64,000 nucleotides of DNA, taken from NCBI RefSeq assembly GCF_000347035.1, contig NZ_ANIJ01000025.1:62001-126000 (forward strand), read 5' to 3'. The DNA is from Leptospira sp. B5-022. GTDB taxonomy: Bacteria; Spirochaetota; Leptospiria; Leptospirales; Leptospiraceae. Positions within the stretch are counted from its first letter, which is position 1; each line of letters begins with the position of its first letter. The notes below the pieces were generated by a model that did no database searches, was not told where the DNA came from, and was given only the letters and a program-made list of their open reading frames with translations. Of this stretch, positions 16,015 through 25,119 are shown one piece after another. The translations under genes and the position numbers were made by a program.

Positions 16015-18090
16015 TCACTTCAATTTTGGAACCTGCCCGGGCAAAGTGAAATAAAAGGTAGCGCCTTCTCCTTCTTTAGATTCTGCCCAGACCCTTCCAC
16101 CATGACGAGAAGCGATCCTTTTTACTATTGCAAGACCTACTCCTGTGCCTTCAAAATCCGCATTGGAATGTAATCTTTGAAAGACCCCAAAAAGTTTATG
16201 ATAATATTGCATATTAAAGCCTGCACCATTATCCTTAACGTAAAAAACGGTTTCTCCATTCGATCCCAATGAGCCTACCCGGATTATGGGCAATTCGATT
16301 TTTTTGGTATACTTGATCGCATTCGAGATAAGGTTCACCCAAAGTTGGCGAACGGCAGGTTGATCCGCCCTTATATTCGGAATATCTTCTATTTCGAATC
16401 GGATCTCTCTATTCGATTCTAAGTTTATTAATTCATTATATACTGCGACAGCCAGGTCCTTCATGGGAATTTCCCCTTCGGCAAGCTCCGTTCTTCCCAA
16501 CCTGGAAAACTCCAGAAGGTCATCCACTAACTGCCCCATCTGCTTGGCATTTTCTAGAATTTTGCCGATAATTCTTTTCCCTTCCGCATCAAAATTCACT
16601 CCGTAATCTTCCATCAGGATCTGAGTAAATCCGCTGATCCCTCGGATTGGCGCTCTTAAATCGTGAGAGATCGAATAAGAAAAGGACTCCAATTCTTGAT
16701 TGGCCAAAACCAATTGTTCCGTCCGAATTTTAACTCTCTCTTCCAGTTCGTTATTCAATAAACGGATCTCATTCTCCGCCTCTTTGCTAGCGGTAATGTC
16801 TTGATGGACCACAATCACTTCTAAGATATTTCCTGCAGTGTTTTTAACGGGATAAAGGAGCATTTGCAACCAACGGTGCCTTCCGGAACTCCCGATTAAC
16901 TTAGGATCATAAGAAAAAGGTTCGGAGATCGCCGGCATTCCTCCGAATGCCTTCTCAACAAAAGGAAAGAATCCGGCTTCCTTTATCAGTGGATCTTTTA
17001 ATATATTATAATCTACTAATACATCTCTCCTGGTATTCCACATTTCTTCCCAGGCGTAATTTGCTCCAGTGCAAATCCCTTCCGGATTATATGTCAAAAC
17101 AGGATAAGGGAATTGTTCTATAATGGTCCTAAACCTATTCTCACTTTTGAATAGATCCATGGTCCTGGAATTCACCAACTTCTCTAATTCATGATTCAAT
17201 TCCGATAATTTTCTCTCAGCTTCCGTCCTTGCTTTATCCGATTTTTCCAATTGATTGGCGACGAACCAAACCAAAACGAAAAAAGTAAGTATGATCCCGG
17301 TCATCAAGAAGCCTACTCCCAGTTCCAAACTGACAGGATTCAATTTATTCAAATAGATGCGGAAATAACCGAATAGAATCGGAATAACGATCAGGAACGG
17401 AATTAAAACCCGCGCTAAAATCCCCCCTGAAGTTTTGCTAGTAAAAACCTTCATAAATCCGAACTGTCCGTTGATCAATAGAAGGGCGAAGGCGAGTAGA
17501 ATAAAACTAACGGCTGTATGAATAGCCATAGGAATATACGAAAGAATTCCGTAAAATTCCTGAACCTGATACAAGTAACCGATGAAGGAGAAAAGTCCGA
17601 CCAGAAGGACCAAAATACATAGATAATTGGAAATTGAGTTGAATAGGTCCTTACGATAAGAACTTAAAAAAACGGCGGTTCCAAGCACAACAAAATCGAA
17701 AGCGGTATTCGGCGCCATTCGGTTCGGAACACCTTTTACGATATCCTTTGCTATCTTATCCGAAAAAAGAATGTTATCCATTCCCAAATCGAATCCGCTT
17801 GCGATCGAATACAATTTAGAAACGCCGACAAAAATGACAAATAACGCTATAAAACGTATAATGTTGCGCGACGTTTTTAGATCAGGCAGATTTAAATTGA
17901 GATAAAGTGCAAGTCCGATCAGAACGAAAGAAAATGCAGACATTGGATTCATTGCGACCATGGAAGCCCTGGGTCGTTTCAGGATCTCAATATCCAATAG
18001 CCATCCGAGAAGGACCAAAATTCCTATCAAAGAAGGAATAAAAATGAATACGTTATGCTTACTTTTCAAGAGGAACTTCCGGGGGCCCAT
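16015..18090 (-). CDS. Membrane PAS-domain sensor histidine kinase
   Basis: The 691-residue protein has about eight hydrophobic segments in its first 280 residues, a coiled-coil (KARTEAERKLSELNHELEK), a PAS domain with its PAC tail (about 320-450), a second coiled-coil, an H-box FSYSISHDLRAPIRG near 480 and ATPase motifs NLISNAIKYT, DNGAGF and GTGVGLAIV. The catalytic part resembles phytochrome-type and osmosensing kinases. No response regulator lies beside it, so it is an orphan here. The membrane part has no recognised ligand motif. Confidence 0.9.
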   Translation of the reverse strand: MGPRKFLLKSKHNVFIFIPSLIGILVLLGWLLDIEILKRPRASMVAMNPMSAFSFVLIGLALYLNLNLPDLKTSRNIIRFIALFVIFVGVSKLYSIASGFDLGMDNILFSDKIAKDIVKGVPNRMAPNTAFDFVVLGTAVFLSSYRKDLFNSISNYLCILVLLVGLFSFIGYLYQVQEFYGILSYIPMAIHTAVSFILLAFALLLINGQFGFMKVFTSKTSGGILARVLIPFLIVIPILFGYFRIYLNKLNPVSLELGVGFLMTGIILTFFVLVWFVANQLEKSDKARTEAERKLSELNHELEKLVNSRTMDLFKSENRFRTIIEQFPYPVLTYNPEGICTGANYAWEEMWNTRRDVLVDYNILKDPLIKEAGFFPFVEKAFGGMPAISEPFSYDPKLIGSSGRHRWLQMLLYPVKNTAGNILEVIVVHQDITASKEAENEIRLLNNELEERVKIRTEQLVLANQELESFSYSISHDLRAPIRGISGFTQILMEDYGVNFDAEGKRIIGKILENAKQMGQLVDDLLEFSRLGRTELAEGEIPMKDLAVAVYNELINLESNREIRFEIEDIPNIRADQPAVRQLWVNLISNAIKYTKKIELPIIRVGSLGSNGETVFYVKDNGAGFNMQYYHKLFGVFQRLHSNADFEGTGVGLAIVKRIASRHGGRVWAESKEGEGATFYFTLPGQVPKLK

Positions 18091-18192
18091 CGGAAATAAA
18101 TTTCGGATCTTAGATTAAGATATAAAAAGAGATCCCGATTTGGAATCCCTTTTTTTAAATATACTAGGTTGATTGAATTTCTTTCCGGAATT

Positions 18193-18633
18193 TTAACCCG
18201 GCCAAACCGCAAGAATTAGCCCTATAGCCGCTAAAGAAACCAAATTATACGCCGCATTGATAAAAAACAATTTCCAGGATCTAGATTCCCAAGCTACGGA
18301 ACCCAAAAGCATCGGTACATAAAAACCTAGCCAAGTATAGAATGCGGCATAGGCTCCGTACATCCAAGCAGGTCCGTCTCCAGGAAGATTCCAAGAAGAA
18401 GGTTTCCAAACAAATAAACTATGAGCTAAAACATACGCGGTCAGAAAAGAACCTATGATCATGATGACCATCGATTTGATCATCTGCTTATTATCGGGTT
18501 GTAAATTTTCATAACCCATCTCTTTTGCCCAAACCTTCCCGAAGATCGGGCCGAACCAAAGGAATCCAATCACAATGTTTGCAAGAACTCCGACCAAAAT
18601 TGCCAAATAATTTAGCGGTATTACCGGTAGCAT
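18193..18633 (-). CDS. DUF1761 family membrane protein
   Basis: The 146-residue protein has four predicted membrane segments: the first reads NYLAILVGVLANIVIGFLWF, and others lie near residues 48-68, 88-112 and 122-144. The FLWFGPIFGKVWAKEMG stretch after the first helix is characteristic of DUF1761. No function is established for the family. It is flanked by the kinase gene and a decayed channel gene on the same strand. Confidence 0.8.
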   Translation of the reverse strand: MLPVIPLNYLAILVGVLANIVIGFLWFGPIFGKVWAKEMGYENLQPDNKQMIKSMVIMIIGSFLTAYVLAHSLFVWKPSSWNLPGDGPAWMYGAYAAFYTWLGFYVPMLLGSVAWESRSWKLFFINAAYNLVSLAAIGLILAVWPG

Positions 18634-18725
18634 AAAATCTCCTATTTCAGCCGGTGCTTTTTAGCAGAATCCATGATTCGGTCAAGTAATTTCGAAACCG
18701 ATGTAAGAAAGAGAAGTTAAAGTTG

Positions 18726-19450
18726 TTATTTTTTCACATTGGCAACGGATTCTTCTATTGCGGATCTGAATTCCGAAAAATTTCTCCAGAGAATGATCGA
18801 AGTCCGACTTACTTAAAGTATAAATTTCACAGGCGCTCGTAGCTCGAACTGTCGCAGGTCTATGCTCGTCCGTTACCCAGGCCAACTCACCGAAAAACCG
18901 ACCTTCTTGCAAATTCAGTAAAACCGTTTTATCCTTGCTTTCAGAAAAGAGTCCACTTGGGTCATTTTTTTCATTTGGGACGCTTTAGCTAGATCAATAT
19001 TTTCTAATATACTTGCTATATTACCGATAACGGTTGCATACACGCCTGCGCCTAACATAATAACAAATATCGTATATATTCTTTGTATGTCCGTAGAGGG
19101 TGTGATATCACCGTATCCCACCGTGGCGATAGTAGTAACAATGCTCTGATATATTCGGACTGACCGGTCTGATAATTGCGGATCACTTGTGATCGCAAGA
19201 CGACCCATTTACCTTCTTTATATTCGGGAGTGAAACAATTCCAAATGATATCCAACGCAAAGACTGAATCTATAAAAAAATAAACAGTCGTAAGAAGTAT
19301 ATTCTGATCGTAAGAAATAACGATCCGGAGAGGAGACTCCAAGGATGCCCAAAATATTCAAACGAATACGAGTATATCCCAATATACTCTAACACGATTA
19401 TTCGAGCTTATCATATATTTTACCGAAAGAACTGATTTATATATCGGATC
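18726..19450 (-). pseudogene. Decayed voltage-gated-type K+ channel with cyclic-nucleotide-binding domain
   Basis: Fragments of one channel lie in order on the minus strand in different frames. The N-terminal part includes RVRVYWDILVFV, an in-frame TGA near 19361, then S1-S2-like sequence ending [16 protein letters not shown]. After a frame change near 19160, the pore [13 protein letters not shown] follows directly, with S3-S5 missing. A second jump near 18930 goes from SFLKA straight to [16 protein letters not shown] of the nucleotide-binding domain, so the C-linker is lost. An extra T near 18775 shifts the last frame; reading past it restores EFRSAIEESVANVKK and a TAA at 18726. At least four lesions rule out function. 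No clear start codon is seen near 19450. Confidence 0.85.
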
Positions 19451-19495
19451 GAGTAAAGGCCTTTCGGCAGGGCCGCGTATGAAAAAGAAAGTAGG

Positions 19496-21634
19496 TTAAC
19501 CTAAATATTCCAAAACGACCATAGCCATATCGTCGTGAGAACTTTGTTCCTCTTGAGTGAAATGTTGGATTTTTCCTATCACCGAATTACAAAATACTTC
19601 AGGCTCTAATTCGGAAAAGCTTTTGAGCAGATCTAAAAATCTATCATCTCCATAAAAGTCGCCTTCCCTCGATCTTGCTTCCGGAAGGCCGTCAGTGTAT
19701 AGTATAAGTTTATCACCTTTACTTAATTCGGTTTTCAAAGTCTGATAATTCGGAGTGGATAGGAATTCATTGATCGCAATCCCGGCAGGACGATAGGTCT
19801 CATGTTTTCCACTGGATTTACGGATCAAGATCGCTTCCGGATGTCCGGCATTTGCGATTAGGATCCGTCCAGACTCAGGATAGAATGTGATCATGGTAGC
19901 AGTCACAAAATTTCCGTTCAGTTTCCCCATCAGCTGGGCTCTCATCTTTGCGAGCATGTACCCCGGATCACTTAAATAGTCGGACCAATCTGCAAGAGCC
20001 ATCTTGACCATAGCCGCCACCATTGCTGCACCAGTTCCGTGTCCGGTAACATCGCAGATAAAGATCCCTATAGCTCTGCCTGTTCGATCGGAGATCAGAT
20101 CGACAAAATCCCCTCCCACATGAAGCATCGGAATACATCTATATGCAATTCTTACATTATGCGCTTTAGGAAGAACGGAAGGTAAAAGTGAAAATTGTAT
20201 CTTTCCGGCGATAGCAAGGTCCTTCTCGATCAATTTCGCCTTAGCTTCTATATCTAACTTTTGCTCTTCTATAGTTTTGGTCCTTTCTATCACTAAGGTT
20301 TCCAATGAATCGTTGAGAGTTTTTTGCATTTCCAGATTTTCTTTCTGGGCTTCGAAAATCTTACGTTGTGCGTCTTCTTTCTCTTTTTTCAGAATATTGA
20401 TCTTATCAGCCAATGCAAAAGAGAATATCAAAGCGGACATGGAAGAGCCTATATATAATCCGTCATCCGCCCAATTGGAAACTCCGACCAAATTCGCGAA
20501 TTTTAAAACAACAAACATTCCCGATATACATAAGAAACTGAATGCCAATAAAAAATATCTTGCGGGTCTATAATTTTTAAAAAAACAAATTGAGGCGGCA
20601 ATCAAGACCAAAGAAGGAGCAAGAATACTCAGAGCAAGACTTACTTTTACGGTAAACTCCGGAGGTAAAAATAGTGGAGAGAAAGTCAGAAGAGCATGGA
20701 TCACCCAAGTGAAATGCAAAGAATAATTCAAATAACGATTTATATTTTCCGCGGTATTCAAAAACTTTTGGGCGAATAAAACCAAAGAAGACATACATAT
20801 CCCGGTAAAGACCACGTACAAATTCCTCTGTAGATCCGGATATTCCGACCAAAGGTATTGGAACCCGTGACCGGTAAGAACTAATTGTATCCCAAAAAAA
20901 CCGAAAATATTAGTCACGAAAAACAGATAGCTGATATCGCGAGTAGATAAGAATATCAATAAATGATAAAGGATCATCACGCACATGATCCCGTAATATA
21001 ACCCAAGACCCAAATGTACATCCGCGTTTTGATGATAGAAAGTCTCGGGATCCCAAAGGATCAATGGAAACACCAACCCCCCGCTTGTGTTCAACTTCAG
21101 ATAAAAAGTGCGGGTCTGTTCCGGTTGGAATTCCAAAGTATAAATAAAATTCCTATGATTGACTTTTCGGACAGGATAAGGAAAGGCCATCCCACTCGAA
21201 TTGACTAACTCTTGTTTACCGGAAGAATCTTCCCCATAAAAGTCCACCCGATCTATATTCGTATAGTCAACTTCTAAAATTTTTCGGATCTGTGTCTTTT
21301 CTGGGTTTTTAAGGGTAATCCTGATCCAATAATCGAAGTTAGTTTGTCCGAAGTTCAGCGGATCCATATCCGATTTTTTGAATTTAGCCGAATATTCCGC
21401 GGAAGAGACCCTTTCAATCCCTAAACCCTTATTAGGATCTTCTAAAAAATAGACCTCAGTACTAATTCTTTTACGTTCTATCTGGGAAGATAATGGAATG
21501 GCCTCCTGCGATAATAAAGACGAGGCCGAAAAACATAAAATTAGAACGAAAGCCCGGTAAAGATCCATGGGAATACTTTTGTAGGAATATTTTACTCCTC
21601 CCTTCTTTAGGAAAGAATAAAATAGTCCTTTCAA
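19496..21634 (-). CDS. 7TMR-DISM-type sensor with SpoIIE/PP2C phosphatase output
   Basis: The 712-residue protein has a signal (FVLILCFSASSLLS), an extracellular 7TMR-DISM-type beta domain (about 40-190), seven membrane segments (about 200-405), a coiled-coil (410-490) and a SpoIIE-type serine phosphatase (about 495-712) with HVGGDFVDLI, FICDVTGHGTGAAMVA, NAGHPEAILI and SSHDDMAMVVL. Such phosphatases usually act on anti-sigma-factor antagonists. The TTG start at 21634 has a weak ribosome site; an ATG at 21568 directly before the signal is an alternative. It lies 50 bases downstream of a paralogue with the same sensor half and an adenylate-cyclase output. Confidence 0.88.
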   Translation of the reverse strand: MKGLFYSFLKKGGVKYSYKSIPMDLYRAFVLILCFSASSLLSQEAIPLSSQIERKRISTEVYFLEDPNKGLGIERVSSAEYSAKFKKSDMDPLNFGQTNFDYWIRITLKNPEKTQIRKILEVDYTNIDRVDFYGEDSSGKQELVNSSGMAFPYPVRKVNHRNFIYTLEFQPEQTRTFYLKLNTSGGLVFPLILWDPETFYHQNADVHLGLGLYYGIMCVMILYHLLIFLSTRDISYLFFVTNIFGFFGIQLVLTGHGFQYLWSEYPDLQRNLYVVFTGICMSSLVLFAQKFLNTAENINRYLNYSLHFTWVIHALLTFSPLFLPPEFTVKVSLALSILAPSLVLIAASICFFKNYRPARYFLLAFSFLCISGMFVVLKFANLVGVSNWADDGLYIGSSMSALIFSFALADKINILKKEKEDAQRKIFEAQKENLEMQKTLNDSLETLVIERTKTIEEQKLDIEAKAKLIEKDLAIAGKIQFSLLPSVLPKAHNVRIAYRCIPMLHVGGDFVDLISDRTGRAIGIFICDVTGHGTGAAMVAAMVKMALADWSDYLSDPGYMLAKMRAQLMGKLNGNFVTATMITFYPESGRILIANAGHPEAILIRKSSGKHETYRPAGIAINEFLSTPNYQTLKTELSKGDKLILYTDGLPEARSREGDFYGDDRFLDLLKSFSELEPEVFCNSVIGKIQHFTQEEQSSHDDMAMVVLEYLG

Positions 21635-21684
21635 GTTCCCAATAGCGGATGATTTCTCAGTACATGATGTCGGTTCGGAGCCGG

Positions 21685-23769
21685 TTATTCTTCGACTTCT
21701 TCCAATTTCCGATCGTGAGTAACCGGATATAAACGTTTTAAGTAAAGTTGAGTGGCCTTGTCATCCGGGAAGATCGAGATTACGTTCTCAAACTGTTGTT
21801 TTGCTTCTTCGAATGAGTTGGAATAAAATGCCTTTACACCCTTTTCGTAGGATTCTTTGGTCTTTAATTTCAGATCCTGGTGTTGAGGTTCGTCTCCGTC
21901 GAACACTTCATAAACGGAAACAGGCCTTTGTTTACCCTTTACTTTAACTCTATCCAAAAAGCGGAAATGGAATTTGCCGTCTTTTTTTACTTCTTCTATC
22001 GTACTTTCACTGACAGCAATTCTGGAACCGTATACTTTAGTAAGACTTTCTATCCTAGAGGCAAGATTGACCGTGTCGGAAATTACCGTACCTTCCAACC
22101 TTTCTTCCGCGCCTATTGTTCCTAACATTAAGGAGCCTGAATGAATACCGACACCTATCTGGATAGGAATATAACCTTGGCGATGTCTATGTTCATTATA
22201 TTCCTTTAGGTATCTCTGCATTTCCACACCGGCGGAAACGGCATCTATTACGTTTCTTTGAAATAAGGCCATGATCGCATCGCCGATAAATTTATCTATA
22301 AATCCGTTATGTCTTTGGATGATAGGACTCATCCTACTTAAATAAGAATTAATAAAATTAAAATTTTCTGCCGGAGTCATTTGTTCGGACAAAGTGGTAA
22401 AAGAACGGATATCGCTGAATAGAACAGCCATCTCTTTCTGGATCTGATCCCCAAGTCTTACATCCAAAATGGAGTCTTTTCCTAAATTGGCTAAAAAGTC
22501 TTTCGGAACGAATCTAGCGTAAGACTCAGTGAGTATCTTTTGCATTTCCAAAGTCCTTGCCTGGGCTTCTTCCTTTTCCTTTTTCATAATATTGATACGG
22601 TCCGCCAAAGCGATGGAAAGAAGAATAACCTCCATAGTAGAACCCAGATACAATCCGTATTCGGTCAAGAAGGTAGAACCCAAAACATTGATAAAACGAA
22701 GGACCACTACCGTTCCTGAAATGGTAAGAACAGTGAAAGCCAAAAGAAAATAACGTGCCGGACGGAACTTTTTCAAGAAGCTGATCACGGTAGCGGTAGG
22801 AATAAAGATCAGAACCGGAAGGGTCAGGACCAACGCTAATTTTACCGTAATCTCCGGAGGTAAAACCAAAGGAGTCAGAACGATCAATCCATGGGCGACA
22901 ATCAGGGCCTTCATGGATTTATCCAACCATTTCGGAACATTTTCCTTTGTATTCAAAAACCTTTTTGTAAATAGGAGAACGGAGGCCATACAGATCCCCG
23001 TAAATACTACGTAAAAATTCCTTTGTAAAAACGGAAATGTTGGCCATAGGTATTGGAAACCATGCCCCGTGAGCACCATCTGTATCCCTAAAAAACCGAG
23101 GATATAACATACGTAGTAAAAATAGCTTACATCTCTTACGGAGAAAAAGATAAAAATATTATAGAGGATCATTACGATCATCACTCCATAATATAAACCT
23201 AAACCATGCTGCACATCGGCGTTGTATTGCGAGAAGGTCTCCTTATCCCAAAGTGTAAGAGGAATATTCAAACCACCGCTGGTCCATGTCATCAAATAAT
23301 AAGTTTTTTGTTGCCCGGGTTGTAGATCGATCTGATAAACGAAATTGCGATTTTTGAAACTTCTGGCAGAAAAAGGAAAAAGCATCCCGCTTTCTTCTTT
23401 AGAATAAGTTCCATCCAGATTAGGTTTATAAAATTGTACTATATCAATATTACTGTAATTTATCTCGATCAATTTGGAAACGGATTCAGGAGTATCGTTT
23501 TCAAAACTTAATCGAAACCAGTAATTATAATTCAATTGGCCGAAATCCAAAGAATCCTTATCGGATTTGATAAATTTTGATCCCACATCGGGCTTGGTAA
23601 TATCTTCGAAAGTTAATTTCCTTTCCGGGTCTTCCAGATAATAAACTCCCTTACCCAAAGGTAGTCGTTCAATATCTTTGCTAACGCGTATTTTATCATC
23701 TGCTGATAAAGAAGAACCCACCAATAACGCGGTGAAAACGATATAGAGAATAAAACTTTTACAATTCAT
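21685..23769 (-). CDS. 7TMR-DISM-type sensor with class III adenylate cyclase output
   Basis: The 694-residue protein has a signal peptide, a 7TMR-DISM-type extracellular domain, seven membrane helices, a short coiled-coil and a class III cyclase domain starting near 440. Metal-binding aspartates are in LFSDIRSFT and FIGDAIMAL; the Lys of IDKFIGD and a Thr seven residues before the catalytic Asn (GTVISDTVNLASR) fit ATP rather than GTP; the catalytic Asn and Arg are present. It should make cAMP in response to an extracellular or membrane signal. A charged helical tail follows, TPR-like (FYSNSFEEAKQQFENVISIFPDDKATQ is split across it). It is closely related over the sensor half to the downstream phosphatase gene. 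Confidence 0.9.
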   Translation of the reverse strand: MNCKSFILYIVFTALLVGSSLSADDKIRVSKDIERLPLGKGVYYLEDPERKLTFEDITKPDVGSKFIKSDKDSLDFGQLNYNYWFRLSFENDTPESVSKLIEINYSNIDIVQFYKPNLDGTYSKEESGMLFPFSARSFKNRNFVYQIDLQPGQQKTYYLMTWTSGGLNIPLTLWDKETFSQYNADVQHGLGLYYGVMIVMILYNIFIFFSVRDVSYFYYVCYILGFLGIQMVLTGHGFQYLWPTFPFLQRNFYVVFTGICMASVLLFTKRFLNTKENVPKWLDKSMKALIVAHGLIVLTPLVLPPEITVKLALVLTLPVLIFIPTATVISFLKKFRPARYFLLAFTVLTISGTVVVLRFINVLGSTFLTEYGLYLGSTMEVILLSIALADRINIMKKEKEEAQARTLEMQKILTESYARFVPKDFLANLGKDSILDVRLGDQIQKEMAVLFSDIRSFTTLSEQMTPAENFNFINSYLSRMSPIIQRHNGFIDKFIGDAIMALFQRNVIDAVSAGVEMQRYLKEYNEHRHRQGYIPIQIGVGIHSGSLMLGTIGAEERLEGTVISDTVNLASRIESLTKVYGSRIAVSESTIEEVKKDGKFHFRFLDRVKVKGKQRPVSVYEVFDGDEPQHQDLKLKTKESYEKGVKAFYSNSFEEAKQQFENVISIFPDDKATQLYLKRLYPVTHDRKLEEVEE

Positions 23770-23835
23770 AATTTACCAAATTTTAAACATTTATTAGATG
23801 GACATTTTTCAGATAGAACATCAGATATGTGACGA

Positions 23836-24285
23836 ATGAATCCTCAAACAATCGTCACCTCGATAGAAATCCAGGCATCCCCTGAAAAAATTTGGAGCAT
23901 TTTTACCGATTTCCCTAAATTTCCTTCCTGGAATCCTTTCTTAAAAAGGATCCTCGGCAAACCAGCGAAAGGCGGAACGATTATTGTTTTCGATTATTAT
24001 TTTACGGGAGTGTATCTACCAACCAAAGCGTTGATATACGAACTCACCGACTCTAAATCCATATCCTGGAAAGGAGCCTTTCCTCTCTTTTTCAAATATA
24101 TGTTTGCCGGAGATCATCGATTCACTTTCGAAAAGATAACTCCCGGCCGCACCAAATTCAGTCATACTGCGATCTTAACCGGGATCATGCCTTCTTTATT
24201 TAATTCGCATATCCAAACCGCAGTACGTAATTCACATATAAAAATGAATCAAAAATTAAAAGAGTTAAGCGAAGATAATTTCTGA
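23836..24285 (+). CDS. SRPBCC (START-like) domain protein
   Basis: The 149-residue protein is a single SRPBCC fold: TSIEIQASPEKIWSIFTDFPKFPSWNPF at the start, a helix-grip core, and a long C-terminal helix (HIQTAVRNSHIKMNQKLKE). The family binds hydrophobic ligands in a deep cavity. No catalytic residue is evident. It sits beside an operon of oxidoreductases with lipid-like relatives, so a lipid ligand is plausible but unproven. It is convergent with the SDR gene, eight bases apart. Confidence 0.8.
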   Translation: MNPQTIVTSIEIQASPEKIWSIFTDFPKFPSWNPFLKRILGKPAKGGTIIVFDYYFTGVYLPTKALIYELTDSKSISWKGAFPLFFKYMFAGDHRFTFEKITPGRTKFSHTAILTGIMPSLFNSHIQTAVRNSHIKMNQKLKELSEDNF

Positions 24286-24292
24286 TTCGCTA

Positions 24293-25117
24293 TCAGTCAA
24301 AAACTCCTTTTCTTTTCCATGATTCGAAATTTCGGATTCCTTTTTTAGCCATGATCGGATAGATCAAAGACAATAAGGAAGGGAATAATAACGCAACTCT
24401 AGCCAGTAGCCCTTGAGAATAAGGAATGTAGATCTCTGCCTTATCCGTTTGGATTGCCTTCCAAATTCCTTTTGCAACAGCCGAAGGTGGTAAAGGCGGG
24501 TTTATATAAGCCATCGGAGAACTATCCCTAGATGCCATATATTTGGTCATTGGAGATTGTATTGTGCCGGGAAGAATGGAACTAACTCGTATTCCGATCT
24601 CTTTCCATTCTAGATACAAACTTAAAGCAAACCCTCTAAGCGCAAACTTGGTCGCACTATAAATAGAATGATGAGGCGCGGGAACTATTCCAGCTAAAGA
24701 AGATAGGATTACTAACTTACCTTTCGACTTTTTAAGATGAGGCAACCCTAATTTAGTCAATCGAATTGTGCCTATGATATTGATCTCTATCTGTTCGTCT
24801 ATTTCGTCTTGAGTAAGATTTTCGAATTTAGAAGGTCTCATGATCCCCGCATTATTCACAAGCACGTCGATCTTTCCGAATTGTTTTACACATTCTTTGA
24901 TCGCCTTTTCCGAATCCGCTGCCTTAGAAATATCACAAGCGAAAACAATATGATCTTTTCCTAATGTTTCTGCAAACTTCTTCAGTTCGGAAGATTGTTT
25001 CTGCAAATCCGTCAAAAAAAGAAGGTACCCTTTTTCGGAAAGAAGGGCCGCGGTTTCCCTACCGATCCCCCCTGCTGCTCCCGTTAGAAAAACGACTGGT
25101 CGGTTTCCCTTCGACAT
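24293..25117 (-). CDS. Short-chain dehydrogenase/reductase
   Basis: The 274-residue protein is a classical SDR: TGAAGGIG cofactor loop (12-19), NNAG near 91, catalytic Ser in ILSSLAG and YSATK (Tyr and Lys). A C-terminal hydrophobic stretch (LLARVALLFPSLLSLIYPIM) suggests membrane association, as in SDRs acting on lipids or retinoids. It starts two bases after the upstream alpha/beta hydrolase gene, with AAAGGG as ribosome site, and belongs to the GMC oxidoreductase operon. The substrate is unknown. Confidence 0.88.
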   Translation of the reverse strand: MSKGNRPVVFLTGAAGGIGRETAALLSEKGYLLFLTDLQKQSSELKKFAETLGKDHIVFACDISKAADSEKAIKECVKQFGKIDVLVNNAGIMRPSKFENLTQDEIDEQIEINIIGTIRLTKLGLPHLKKSKGKLVILSSLAGIVPAPHHSIYSATKFALRGFALSLYLEWKEIGIRVSSILPGTIQSPMTKYMASRDSSPMAYINPPLPPSAVAKGIWKAIQTDKAEIYIPYSQGLLARVALLFPSLLSLIYPIMAKKGIRNFESWKRKGVFD

Positions 25118-25119
25118 AC

